In this document: one piece after another, positions 47,905 through 55,635 of the stretch
Layout: the number at the start of each line of letters is the position of its first letter
Numbering within the stretch: the stretch's first letter is position 1
DNA from: Rhodococcoides kroppenstedtii
GTDB lineage: Bacteria; Actinomycetota; Actinomycetes; Mycobacteriales; Mycobacteriaceae
Reading direction: 5' to 3'
Assembly (NCBI RefSeq): GCF_900111805.1
Contig: NZ_FOJN01000001.1
Span: 310,001-374,000 of the forward strand
DNA: 64,000 nt
Program-made: the position numbers and the translations under genes
Notes under the pieces: model-generated
The model's database searches: none
The model's input: the letters and a program-made list of their open reading frames with translations, nothing else
What the model was told of the DNA's origin: nothing

Positions 47905-47940
47905 ACACGGCCCCGAACTCCGCGGAGTTCGGGGCCGTGT
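47905..47940. terminator. 36-bp perfect palindromic terminator
   Basis: ACACGGCCCCGAACTCCG (47905-47922) is followed immediately by its exact reverse complement (47923-47940). It lies between tRNA-Gly and the convergent STAS gene and can serve both directions. Confidence 0.85.
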
Positions 47941-47969
47941 TGCGTCGTGCCGGGGTTCGACAGGGAGGG

Positions 47970-48404
47970 TCAGCCCACCTCGGAGAGCACGTCGTCGTCC
48001 GCGAACGACGCGACGGCCTCGTCCAGGTCGCCGTACACCGTGATGGGCGAGCAGACCCCCAACAGATCGAGCGGGCGTCGCACGGCCGGGTGGGTCGCGA
48101 CCAGTGCCATCGGCCGGGCGGCGACGGCCGACGCCGCATCGAGGAGCAGGACGGCTCCGGCAGACCCGAGGAACGTCACGTCGGAGAGATCGAGGACGAC
48201 GGCGTCCTCCCGCCGCGCGGCGAGGCGAACCAGGATCTCGCGCAGTTCCGGGGTGGTGCCGAGGTCGATCTCGCCGCCGATGGAGAGGACCGCCACCCCG
48301 TCGCGATCGTGATCGACGACGGTGAGGTCCGCGGGTCGCGCGACGGCGCCGTCGGCACGGTCGGTGGAGGCGATGTCGTAGGCGAAGGTCTCGAGTGCGC
48401 TCAT
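47970..48404 (-). CDS. STAS-domain anti-sigma factor antagonist
   Basis: This 144-residue protein has a STAS domain (about 30-135). The expected phosphorylation serine is S81 in LDLSDVTFLGSAGAVLLL, as in SpoIIAA/RsbV. Unphosphorylated forms bind anti-sigma kinases and release stress sigma factors. GGGGAG precedes the ATG. No partner kinase or sigma gene is adjacent. It is divergent from a universal stress protein gene, which would fit a stress-response setting, but the partner is unknown. Confidence 0.85.
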   Translation of the reverse strand: MSALETFAYDIASTDRADGAVARPADLTVVDHDRDGVAVLSIGGEIDLGTTPELREILVRLAARREDAVVLDLSDVTFLGSAGAVLLLDAASAVAARPMALVATHPAVRRPLDLLGVCSPITVYGDLDEAVASFADDDVLSEVG

Positions 48405-48680
48405 GGTGTGGCTCCCCTGTCGTCGTGCATCCCGGTCAGGGACCGGTGTCGAATCCGTGCGCGGCGCTGGTCTGCACCGAGTGCGGTATGGAGTCGTCGG
48501 TGTCGGCGAGAGGTTCGCCCCGTCCGGCGGCTGTGTCTTCAGATTCGACCGTGGACATGACGAGGCAGCGATCTCAGGGTCTCGATACGGTAACGATGAC
48601 GTCGCTTATCGATAACTACGTTGCGTTTGCAATCAGCGCGTTTCGCCGCGGCCCGGTCGATCGCCGACGACACTGTCCTC

Positions 48681-49565
48681 ATGGCGGACACAGGACCGGG
48701 CAGCGCGAGTACGAGTCGTCGCGGACCGGTGGTGGTGGGGGTGGACGGTTCGGCCGACGCGGAGGACGCCGTGTCCTGGGCCGCCGACGTGGCGGGGCGA
48801 CAGGGACTGGACCTGATTCTCCTCACCGCGGTGGCCTCGGGGGTCCACGTGACCGCGACCGTCGACAGTCCGCCGGGGTCCACCGCGGACGCCCTCCTGG
48901 GCCGGGCCCGACGCGTCGCAACGGACCGGCTCGGCGATGCCCGAGTCCGCATCGACGTCGAGTCGGACCACGGCACACCGGCCGGAGTCCTGGTCGACCG
49001 GTCCGAGACGGCGTGGCTCGTGGTCGTGGGCACCCGCGGACTGGGCGAGTTCACCGGGGGCCTGTCCGGGTCGGTCAGCACGGCGGTCGCCACCCACGCG
49101 CGCTGCGCCGTCGCCGTCGTCCCGGACGGAACGGCCCGGGCCACCGGGCCCGTCGTCGTCGGCGTCGACGGGACGGCCAACAGCATGCCCGCCCTGCGTC
49201 TCGCGTTCACGACGGCCGCGGCACGCGGCGAGCGGCTCGTCGCCGTGCATGCCTGGAGCGACGTCGACCGGCATCTCGAGCCCGACGCCTGGTCTCGCAC
49301 GGAGGAGGGTGAGCAGGCCGCCCTGGCCGAGTCGCTCGCGGGGTGGTCCGAGGAATTTCCGACCGTCGACGTCGAGCGCGTGGTGGTGCGCGATCGACCG
49401 GTCCGCGAACTCGTCGCCCGGTCGGCGTCCGCCTCGACGGTCGTCGTCGGACGTCGCGGCCGCGGCGGGTTCCGGTCCCTCCTGCTCGGCTCGACGTCGC
49501 GCGCGGTCCTGCATTCGGTCGAGGTTCCGGTGGTGGTCGTCCCGGCCGGAGACGAGACCAGGTGA
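48681..49565 (+). CDS. Tandem universal stress protein (two USP domains)
   Basis: The 294-residue protein has two USP domains, about 10-145 and 150-290. Both have the ATP-binding pattern G-x2-G-x9-G-S/T (GTRGLGEFTGGLSGSVST and GRRGRGGFRSLLLGSTSR). Both begin with a VVVGVDGS/T strand. Tandem USPs are typical of dormancy and stress regulons in Mycobacteriales. The ATG at 48681 has no good Shine-Dalgarno. The stop overlaps the GTG of the EAL gene, so the two are cotranslated. The intergenic region to STAS is comparatively AT-rich and holds a TTATCGATAA palindrome at 48606-48615. Confidence 0.9.
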   Translation: MADTGPGSASTSRRGPVVVGVDGSADAEDAVSWAADVAGRQGLDLILLTAVASGVHVTATVDSPPGSTADALLGRARRVATDRLGDARVRIDVESDHGTPAGVLVDRSETAWLVVVGTRGLGEFTGGLSGSVSTAVATHARCAVAVVPDGTARATGPVVVGVDGTANSMPALRLAFTTAAARGERLVAVHAWSDVDRHLEPDAWSRTEEGEQAALAESLAGWSEEFPTVDVERVVVRDRPVRELVARSASASTVVVGRRGRGGFRSLLLGSTSRAVLHSVEVPVVVVPAGDETR

Positions 49566-50854
49566 CGCCGGCTCTGCCGGACGTCGTCGAGGTCCGCTCC
49601 CTCTATCAGCCGGTGGTGGATCTGACGACGCGGGCGATGGTCGGCGTCGAGGCCCTCGCCCGCGGTCCGGCGGGCTCCCCGTTCGAGCGGCCGGAGGAAC
49701 TGTTCGCGGCGGCACGGGCCGCGGGCCGCCTGCGCGAGATCGACTGGCTGTGCCGGGTCAGCGCACTGCGCGGCGCGCTCTCGGCACCGTTGCCGCCGGG
49801 TCAGGTGCTCTTCGTCAACATCGAGCCCGGGGTCACCGACGGATTCGTGCCCCCCGATGCCGTGGACCTGCTGCAGCGTGCGGAGCAGCTGTCCGTCGTC
49901 GTGGAGATCACCGAACGCGATCTGCTCGTCGACCCCGCCGCCCTGCTCCGGGCGGTCGATCGCACCCGCGGCCGCGGATGGATGATCGCGGTCGACGACG
50001 TCGGCGCCGACACCGCGTCGTTGGCGCTGCTCCCCTTCCTCGAGCCGGACGTCATCAAGCTCGACATGTCGTTCACGCAAGCCCGAGCCGCGGACGACAC
50101 CGCGTCGGTCGTCTCCGCCGTGGCCGCGGAATCGGGGCGGACCGGGGCGCGCGTCCTCGCGGAGGGTATCGAGACCGAACAGCACCTGAGGCTGGCCCTC
50201 GATCTGGGTGCGGGCCTGGGCCAGGGCTACCTGTTCGGCGAGCCGGCGCCGCTGCCTCGGCGGGCTCCCGAGCCGACCCGGTCGGTCGCCACGCTCGACA
50301 CGACGGCCGACACCGCCCCCGTCGGCACCGCCGTCGGCATCACCGCACGTCGTCGGCCGCAGGCCACACCGTTCGCCGTCGGCGCGGCGTCCGGACCGTT
50401 GCAGCGGGCGGACGGCGAACTCGTCGTCTCACTGTCGCGCCGCCTGGAGCGACAGGCACTGGCCAACGGCCCGTCGACGGTCGTGCTCACGACCATCCCC
50501 TACGCCTTCCCACTCGACACCGAGGCGATCGACGCAGCCCGAGGAGTCGGCACGTCCGGCGCTCTGGTCGCCGTGTTCGGGCGCGACGCGCACCGCGCCG
50601 CGCTGCCGACCCTGCCCAACCTGCGAACCATGGACGTTGCGCCCGACGACCCGATCGCGGCCGAGTACACGCTGATCGTCGTGAGTCCGCACCTCACGGC
50701 CGGGATGCTGGCCCGCGTGGTCCACGACGGCCCGGAACCCGGCTTCGACTACCGCCTCACCTACGACCGCGGCGTGGTGCTCGATGCCGCGACGTACCTG
50801 CTCGACCGAACATCCGCCGCCGCTCCGATGTTCGGACCCCCGGTGAACGGGTAG
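49562..50854 (+). CDS. EAL-DICT protein (c-di-GMP phosphodiesterase candidate)
   Basis: This 430-residue protein has an EAL domain at about 12-230. Catalytic positions are present: VGVEALARG (EAL), FVNIEP, EITERD, a DD pair in VDDVGAD (instead of DDFG), KLDMSF, AEGIET and GQGYLFG. It therefore probably hydrolyses c-di-GMP, though the substituted DDFG loop could lower activity. A linker and a DICT sensory domain follow (about 270-420, GELVVSLSRRLERQALA...FDYRLTYDRGVVL). It is coupled to the tandem USP by GTGA, linking c-di-GMP turnover with a stress protein. No GGDEF domain is present. Confidence 0.87.
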   Translation: MTPALPDVVEVRSLYQPVVDLTTRAMVGVEALARGPAGSPFERPEELFAAARAAGRLREIDWLCRVSALRGALSAPLPPGQVLFVNIEPGVTDGFVPPDAVDLLQRAEQLSVVVEITERDLLVDPAALLRAVDRTRGRGWMIAVDDVGADTASLALLPFLEPDVIKLDMSFTQARAADDTASVVSAVAAESGRTGARVLAEGIETEQHLRLALDLGAGLGQGYLFGEPAPLPRRAPEPTRSVATLDTTADTAPVGTAVGITARRRPQATPFAVGAASGPLQRADGELVVSLSRRLERQALANGPSTVVLTTIPYAFPLDTEAIDAARGVGTSGALVAVFGRDAHRAALPTLPNLRTMDVAPDDPIAAEYTLIVVSPHLTAGMLARVVHDGPEPGFDYRLTYDRGVVLDAATYLLDRTSAAAPMFGPPVNG

Positions 50855-50863
50855 TCGCGGGTC

Positions 50864-51880
50864 GTGACGTCCATTCTGTCCTCCGCCCCCGCAGTTCAGG
50901 CCGCCGCCGCTCTGCCCGCTCCCCGCGGGCCGCTGTCGGAGTCGGTGATCGGCGCCCTGGCAACGACCCCCGACTCGGGATCGGCGGCTCTCGCCGGCAC
51001 CGCCGTCGCCGGGGCCGATCCGTACGGTGACGACCTGCACCTCGCGCTGTACGTCTGCTACGAGCTGCACTACCGCAGCTTCGTCGGCGTGGACGATGCC
51101 TGGGAGTGGAACCCCGAGCTGCTCCGCCTGCGCGGCGACATGGAAGCCCTCTTCCTCGACCACCTGCGCGCCCGAGTGCCCGCCGGCGGCTCGGTCGACG
51201 ACGAGATGGACGTGCTCGCCACCGAACACGTCGACGGCAGCGGCCCGTCGTACCACCTCCGCGATCACGGCACGGCCGAGCAGATGCGCGAGTACCTCGC
51301 CCACCGGTCGCTCTACCACCTCAAGGAGGCCGACCCGCACGCGTGGGCCATCCCGCGTCTGCAGGGACAGGCCAAGGCGGCCTACGTCGCCGTGGAGTTC
51401 GACGAGTTCGGCGGCGGTCGCGGATCCCGCATGCACCAGGTGCTCTTCCGGGACCTCCTGGAGGCCGCCGGCCTCGACTCGTCGTACCTCGGCTACCTCG
51501 ATCGCGTGGGCGCTCCCACGCTGGCCCCGGTCAACCTCATGTCCTTCTTCGGGCTGCACCGGCGGTGGCGCGGCGCCGCGGCCGGTCACCTCGCCGCGAC
51601 CGAGATCACCTCGTCGCCCGGCTCGTCACGCCTCGTCGCCGCCCTGCGCCGGCTCGGGTTCGACGAGCGGTGCGTGGCCTTCTACGCCGAGCACGTCGAG
51701 GCCGACGCGGTGCACGAGCAGGTGATGCGACACGACGTCGTCGGGGACCTCGTGACGCGCGATCCCGCCCTCGAGGCGGACGTCGTCTTCGGGATGCGGG
51801 CGCTCGGGTACGTCGAGGACGTACTCGCCGCGCACCTCATGGACACCTGGGCCGAGGGCCGTCGCACCATCGAGCTCTGA
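50864..51880 (+). CDS. Haem-oxygenase-like diiron oxidase (HDO) family protein
   Basis: This 338-residue protein is mostly helical. A candidate diiron motif H277-x3-D281-x2-H284 lies in FYAEHVEADAVHEQV, preceded by a possible Glu/His pair in YELHYRSF and acidic residues in VEFDEFGGG. This pattern is known in haem-oxygenase-like diiron oxidases such as CADD, UndA and SznF, which oxidise varied small molecules. It starts at GTG 50864, 9 nt after the EAL gene, so it is probably in the same transcript. The substrate is unknown, and nothing nearby looks like a biosynthetic cluster. Confidence 0.7.
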   Translation: MTSILSSAPAVQAAAALPAPRGPLSESVIGALATTPDSGSAALAGTAVAGADPYGDDLHLALYVCYELHYRSFVGVDDAWEWNPELLRLRGDMEALFLDHLRARVPAGGSVDDEMDVLATEHVDGSGPSYHLRDHGTAEQMREYLAHRSLYHLKEADPHAWAIPRLQGQAKAAYVAVEFDEFGGGRGSRMHQVLFRDLLEAAGLDSSYLGYLDRVGAPTLAPVNLMSFFGLHRRWRGAAAGHLAATEITSSPGSSRLVAALRRLGFDERCVAFYAEHVEADAVHEQVMRHDVVGDLVTRDPALEADVVFGMRALGYVEDVLAAHLMDTWAEGRRTIEL

Positions 51881-51947
51881 CGCTCGTCCGATTCGTCCGA
51901 TTCGGGGCCTCCGTACACTGGATTCCGAAGCCGACGTTGGAGGAACG

Positions 51948-52754
51948 ATGGAACCCCTGCTGCTGATCGTCGTCGTCATCGCCCTGGTGGGCGCTGTCGT
52001 GATGATCTCCCAGAAGAACACCGGCAAGCGCGAGGCCGTCGCCGTCGACGACGCGAAAGCCGATGCGCGGCAAGCGATCGAGCGGCTCGGCGGACAGGTG
52101 TTCAATCTGGTCGGCAGCGATACCGCCTCCAGGCAGGCCCTGGCCGACGCCTCCGAGCGCTACACCGCGGCGGGCTCGCAGATCGACCAGGCGCGCACCT
52201 CGGCCCAGGCGCGACTGGCCAAGCAGACCGCCCTCGAAGGCCTGTACTACATCCGCGCCGCGCGCCTCGCCATGGGCATGGACCCCGGCCCGGACGTGCC
52301 CACCATCGACGGCCAGAAGTCGGCCGGCGAGGTCACCGAGGAACGCACCGTCGACTTCGAGGGCCGACAGGTCACCGCGGCGCCCGCCCCGAGCGAGAAG
52401 ACGCCGAACTACTACCCCGGTGGCCGGGTCGCAGGCCGTCCCGTGCCGGCCGGCTGGTACTCCGAGCCGTGGTGGAAGCCCGCCCTCGTGGCCGGCGCCT
52501 GGGGCGTCGGGTCGATGTTCCTGTTCTCCGCGATGTTCTCGGGGATGGCCGGCGTGGGGTACGACGCGCAGGCGTTCGAGGACGGGTACGGCGACGGGTA
52601 CCAGGACGGTATGAACGACGGTGGTGGTGACGGCGGCGATGCCGGTGGCGACTACGGCGACGGCGGTGGCGACTACGGCGATGCGGGCGGTGGCGACTTC
52701 GGCGGCGGGGACTTCGGCGGCGGGGACTTCGGCGGCGGTGGCTTCGACTTCTAG
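51948..52754 (+). CDS. DUF1542-like membrane protein with Gly/Asp-rich tail
   Basis: This 268-residue protein has an N-terminal membrane helix (LLLIVVVIALVGAVVMI, 4-20), a helical region (DDAKADARQAIERLGGQVF to about 110), a second hydrophobic segment near 175-200, and a C-terminal tail of GDGG and GGGDFGG repeats from about 215. The N-terminal half resembles DUF1542-type actinobacterial proteins; the annotation is tentative. GGAGGA lies 5 nt before the ATG. The 3' end overlaps nei by 4 nt. Confidence 0.7.
   Translation: MEPLLLIVVVIALVGAVVMISQKNTGKREAVAVDDAKADARQAIERLGGQVFNLVGSDTASRQALADASERYTAAGSQIDQARTSAQARLAKQTALEGLYYIRAARLAMGMDPGPDVPTIDGQKSAGEVTEERTVDFEGRQVTAAPAPSEKTPNYYPGGRVAGRPVPAGWYSEPWWKPALVAGAWGVGSMFLFSAMFSGMAGVGYDAQAFEDGYGDGYQDGMNDGGGDGGDAGGDYGDGGGDYGDAGGGDFGGGDFGGGDFGGGGFDF
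52686..52745. repeat. 15-bp tandem repeat encoding GGGDF
   Basis: Four consecutive 15-bp units (52686-52700, 52701-52715, 52716-52730, 52731-52745) of the form GGCGGCGGGGACTTC encode GGGDF, the last with one Asp-to-Gly change. Copy number is likely to vary between strains. Confidence 0.85.
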
Positions 52755-53545
52755 TCCGCCTGGCAGGTCGGGCACCAGAAGAGGTTGCGGCCCTTCATGT
52801 CCTGCGTACGGATCGGCGTTCCGCAGATCCGGCAGGGCAGACCCGTCCGCTTGTACACGTAACTGCGCGGCCTTCCGGGACCCCGGGAGGCCGCGCTGTC
52901 GTGTTCGGGGCGCAGGGTGACGATGCGCCCGCGCCGCACCCCGATCTTCATGAGGTCGACCAGGTCCACCCACATCTCCGACCATCGCTCCACATCGAGC
53001 TTCCTGCCCGGCAGAAACGGGTCGACGCCGTGTCGGAAGAGCAGTTCGGCGCGGTAGACGTTGCCGATGCCCGCGACCACGTCCTGTTCCATCAGCAACG
53101 CACCGATTGCCACCGACGACTTGTGGATGCGGTGGAACGCCTTGTCCGGGTCGGACTCTCGGCGCAGCGGGTCCGGACCGAGCCGCGCCACGAGCGCGTC
53201 GACGTCGGACTCGTCGAAGATCTCGCAGCGCGTCGGCCCACGCAGATCGGTGCCCTTGTCCCGGCCGACCAGCCGCATCCGCACCTGGCCGACCGGATCC
53301 TTCATGGGCACGGGCTGATCGGTGAACTTGCCGTAGAGGCCGAGGTGCACGTGCACGATCGCCCCGTTGTCGTATCGGTGCAGCAGGTGCTTGCCCCACG
53401 CATCGGCGCGCAGCAGCACATGCCCGGTGACCCACTCCGCGCCCTCGTCGAACCGCCCCTGCGGACTGGACACCTCGAGTTCCTGACCGGCGAAGGACTT
53501 CTGGTGCGCGCGGGCCAGACGATGCAGGGTGTGACCCTCGGGCAT
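52751..53545 (-). CDS. nei: Fpg/Nei-family DNA glycosylase (endonuclease VIII-like)
   Basis: This 264-residue DNA glycosylase/AP lyase excises oxidised bases. The N-terminal MPEGHTLHRLA has the catalytic Pro2 and Glu3. A helix-two-turn-helix (VVAGIGNVYRAELLF near 158-172) and a C-terminal zinc finger CRICG...CPTCQ near 235-262 complete the fold. PEGHT indicates the Nei type rather than MutM. The same gene lies next to rpiB in M. tuberculosis. Confidence 0.93.
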   Translation of the reverse strand: MPEGHTLHRLARAHQKSFAGQELEVSSPQGRFDEGAEWVTGHVLLRADAWGKHLLHRYDNGAIVHVHLGLYGKFTDQPVPMKDPVGQVRMRLVGRDKGTDLRGPTRCEIFDESDVDALVARLGPDPLRRESDPDKAFHRIHKSSVAIGALLMEQDVVAGIGNVYRAELLFRHGVDPFLPGRKLDVERWSEMWVDLVDLMKIGVRRGRIVTLRPEHDSAASRGPGRPRSYVYKRTGLPCRICGTPIRTQDMKGRNLFWCPTCQAD

Positions 53546-53579
53546 GAGCGGTCCTGTCCGGTGGGAAGGGTGTGGGCCC

Positions 53580-54071
53580 TTACTGTTCGGAGCCGGCGGG
53601 CGCTCCGGGCACTGCCGGTGCGTCGCCCGTGCGCTCGTACTCGGCGAGGATGTCGATGCGACGCTGGTGCCGCTCCTCCCCGGACCACGGCGTCTCGAGG
53701 AACGCGTCCACGATCGCGAGGGCCTCGGGCAGGGTGTGCATCCGGCCGCCGATGCCGATCAGCTGCGCCTTGTTGTGCTGGCGGGCCAGCTGCGCCGTCT
53801 CCACGCTCCACGCCAGGGCGCAGCGCGCGCCGGGCACCTTGTTGGCGGCGATCTGCTCACCGTTGCCGGATCCGCCGAGCACCAGGCCGAGGCTGTCCGG
53901 ATCGGCCACCGTGCGGCGCGCGGCCTCGATGCAGAACGCCGGGTAGTCGTCGACGGCGTCGTAGGTGAACGCACCGCAGTCCACGGGCTCGTGCCCGGAC
54001 TCGCGGAGGTGGTCGATGATCTGATTCTTGAACTCGAAGCCGGCGTGATCGGCACCCAGGTAAACGCGCAT
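53580..54071 (-). CDS. rpiB: Ribose-5-phosphate isomerase B
   Basis: RpiB (163 residues) interconverts ribose-5-phosphate and ribulose-5-phosphate. It has MRVYLGADHAGFEFKNQI at the start, the anion-binding GGSGNGEQIAANK near 68-80 with the catalytic glutamate used in mycobacterial-type RpiB, and HNKAQLIGIGGRMH near 105-118. The ATG at 54071 is chosen because it starts directly at the first beta strand. It lies about 34 nt upstream of nei and is divergent from the DUF429 gene with only 16 nt between starts. Confidence 0.95.
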   Translation of the reverse strand: MRVYLGADHAGFEFKNQIIDHLRESGHEPVDCGAFTYDAVDDYPAFCIEAARRTVADPDSLGLVLGGSGNGEQIAANKVPGARCALAWSVETAQLARQHNKAQLIGIGGRMHTLPEALAIVDAFLETPWSGEERHQRRIDILAEYERTGDAPAVPGAPAGSEQ

Positions 54072-54074
54072 GGC

Positions 54075-54090
54075 TAGAGTTTGACAGGTG
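54075..54090 (+). promoter_or_regulatory. Leaderless promoter -10 of DUF429 gene
   Basis: TAGAGT at 54075-54080, 7 nt, then GTG at 54088. The rpiB start codon lies 3 nt to the left of the hexamer. Confidence 0.55.
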
Positions 54091-54780
54091 CGCGGCACCG
54101 GCTCGGCCTCCGCTCCCCCGGTCGCCGGTGTGGACGGCGCCGCCGGCCGCTGGGTGGTCGCCGTCCTCGCCGAGGGCGCCGTGCGCCTCCACCTCGCGGA
54201 CACCCCGGCCGACGTGCTTCGGACGACCGCCGACTGCGCCGTGGTCGGCGTCGACATGCCGCTCGTGGTGCCGGTCGACCGAACGCGGGACTCGGAGGTC
54301 GCGCTGCGGGCCTTTCTCGGCCCGGCCCGCTCCTCGTTGTTCCCCACCCCCGTGGCCGACGCGGTCCGGGCCTCGTCGTACGAGGAGGCGTGTGCGGCGT
54401 CGCGCGCCCGGACCGGCAAGGCGATCAGCAAGCAGGCCTGGTTCCTGTGCCGGCACATCTTGGACTGGTCGGCTGCGCTGGGCGCGTCACCGGACCGGAA
54501 CCGGGTGGTCGAGGTCCATCCCGAGTCGTCGTTCCGCGCTCTGGCGCCCGAGGTGGCGTTCGGGTCCAAGAAGCGGGCCCGCGGTCTCGCGCAGCGGCTC
54601 ACGGCGCTGGACGCCGTCGTCGACCCGGCCGCCGTGCTGGAGGCCACGGCCTTACTGGACGACGGCCCCGCGCTCGACGACGTCCTGGACGCGGTGGCCG
54701 CCGCGTGGTCGGCCCGGCGTTGGCGCGACGGAGAGGCTCTGACGTTCGGCCGGTCGCCCGCCGACCGCATCGTGGTGTGA
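54088..54780 (+). CDS. DUF429 family protein (predicted RNase H-like nuclease)
   Basis: The 230-residue protein has the DUF429 pattern: VAGVDGAAGRWVVAVL near 12-27 with an acidic first strand, VVGVDMPLVVPV near 51-62, and EVHPESSFRAL near 142-152. GKAISKQAW is also conserved in the family. The fold is predicted RNase H-like, with Asp/Glu positions for metal ions, but no activity is established. The GTG at 54088 follows a TAGAGT -10 by 7 nt. It is convergent with the DsbA-like gene across a hairpin. Confidence 0.75.
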   Translation: MRGTGSASAPPVAGVDGAAGRWVVAVLAEGAVRLHLADTPADVLRTTADCAVVGVDMPLVVPVDRTRDSEVALRAFLGPARSSLFPTPVADAVRASSYEEACAASRARTGKAISKQAWFLCRHILDWSAALGASPDRNRVVEVHPESSFRALAPEVAFGSKKRARGLAQRLTALDAVVDPAAVLEATALLDDGPALDDVLDAVAAAWSARRWRDGEALTFGRSPADRIVV

Positions 54781-54787
54781 GACGTGC

Positions 54788-54821
54788 GGCGGGGGCCGAC
54801 GCCGTGGCGCCGACCCCCGCC
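54788..54821. terminator. Hairpin between convergent DUF429 and DsbA-like genes
   Basis: GGCGGGGG (54788-54795) pairs with CCCCCGCC (54814-54821), with an 18-nt partly paired loop. Position and strength suit a bidirectional terminator. Confidence 0.5.
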
Positions 54822-54846
54822 ACGAGTCCGCGAAAACGCTTGTCGC

Positions 54847-55458
54847 TCAGTCGAACTGCGGATCCTCGTGCCGAGTTCGCTTGAGCTCGAAGAAGTGCGG
54901 GTACGACGCGAAGATCACCGAGGCGTCCCACAACTTGCCGGCTTCCTCGCCGCGCGGAATGCGCGAGAGGACGGGTCCGAAGAACGCGACGCCGTTGACG
55001 TGAATGGTGGGCGTGCCGACGTCGTCACCCACTTTGTCCATGCCGGCGTGGTGGCTCTCGCGCAGCGCGTCGTCGTAATCCGTGCTGGTGGCCGCGGACG
55101 CGAGTTCGGCGGGCAGATCCAGTGCGGCGAGCGAGGACTCGATGACGCTCGCGAAGTCCTTGTTCCCCTCGTTGTGGATTCGCGTGCCCATCTCGGTGTA
55201 GAGGGGTTCGAGGATCTCGTCCCCCTTCTCCTGCGCGGCCGCGATGGCCACGCGTACCGGACCCCACGCCTTCGTCATCAACTCGCGGTACTCGTCGGGC
55301 AGGTCGCGGCCCTCGTTCAGCACCGCGAGGCTCATGACGTGGAAGTTGGTCTCGATGTCGCGGACCTTCGCGACCTCGAGGATCCACCGCGAGGTGATCC
55401 AGCACCACGGGCAGAGGGGGTCGAACCAGAAATCCGCCACGTCCTTGGTCTCGCTCAC
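54847..55458 (-). CDS. Mycothiol-dependent DsbA-like thiol reductase (Rv2466c type)
   Basis: This 203-residue thioredoxin-fold protein has C16-P-W-C19 in [17 protein letters not shown], the active site of the DsbA-related mycothiol-dependent nitroreductase group exemplified by M. tuberculosis Rv2466c. The helical insert and the cis-Pro region GTPTIHV follow. The family uses mycothiol and reduces substrates under oxidative stress. The GTG at 55458 with GGAAGGAC upstream is preferred. Its place between rpiB and pepN matches M. tuberculosis. Confidence 0.88.
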   Translation of the reverse strand: MSETKDVADFWFDPLCPWCWITSRWILEVAKVRDIETNFHVMSLAVLNEGRDLPDEYRELMTKAWGPVRVAIAAAQEKGDEILEPLYTEMGTRIHNEGNKDFASVIESSLAALDLPAELASAATSTDYDDALRESHHAGMDKVGDDVGTPTIHVNGVAFFGPVLSRIPRGEEAGKLWDASVIFASYPHFFELKRTRHEDPQFD

Positions 55459-55635
55459 ATCTGTCCTTCCGTCGTGGAAACTGTGCGCTCGCACCCGCGC
55501 TGTGCGCGGTGCGCCCACACCTGTTTGTACCCCCATCTCCCGGACGAGACATGATGGGATGTGTCGAGCCCGTGCGGAGAGCACGAGCTCCGTTCACCTC
55601 CGCGCATCATCCGCCCACGAGAAGGAAGGGTGCAC

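Noticed and set aside
48606-48615. TTATCGATAA palindrome upstream of the USP gene as a defined operator
   Set aside because: A 10-bp palindrome is short, no known regulator consensus fits it, and it does not match the dormancy (DosR) box. It is only mentioned as context.
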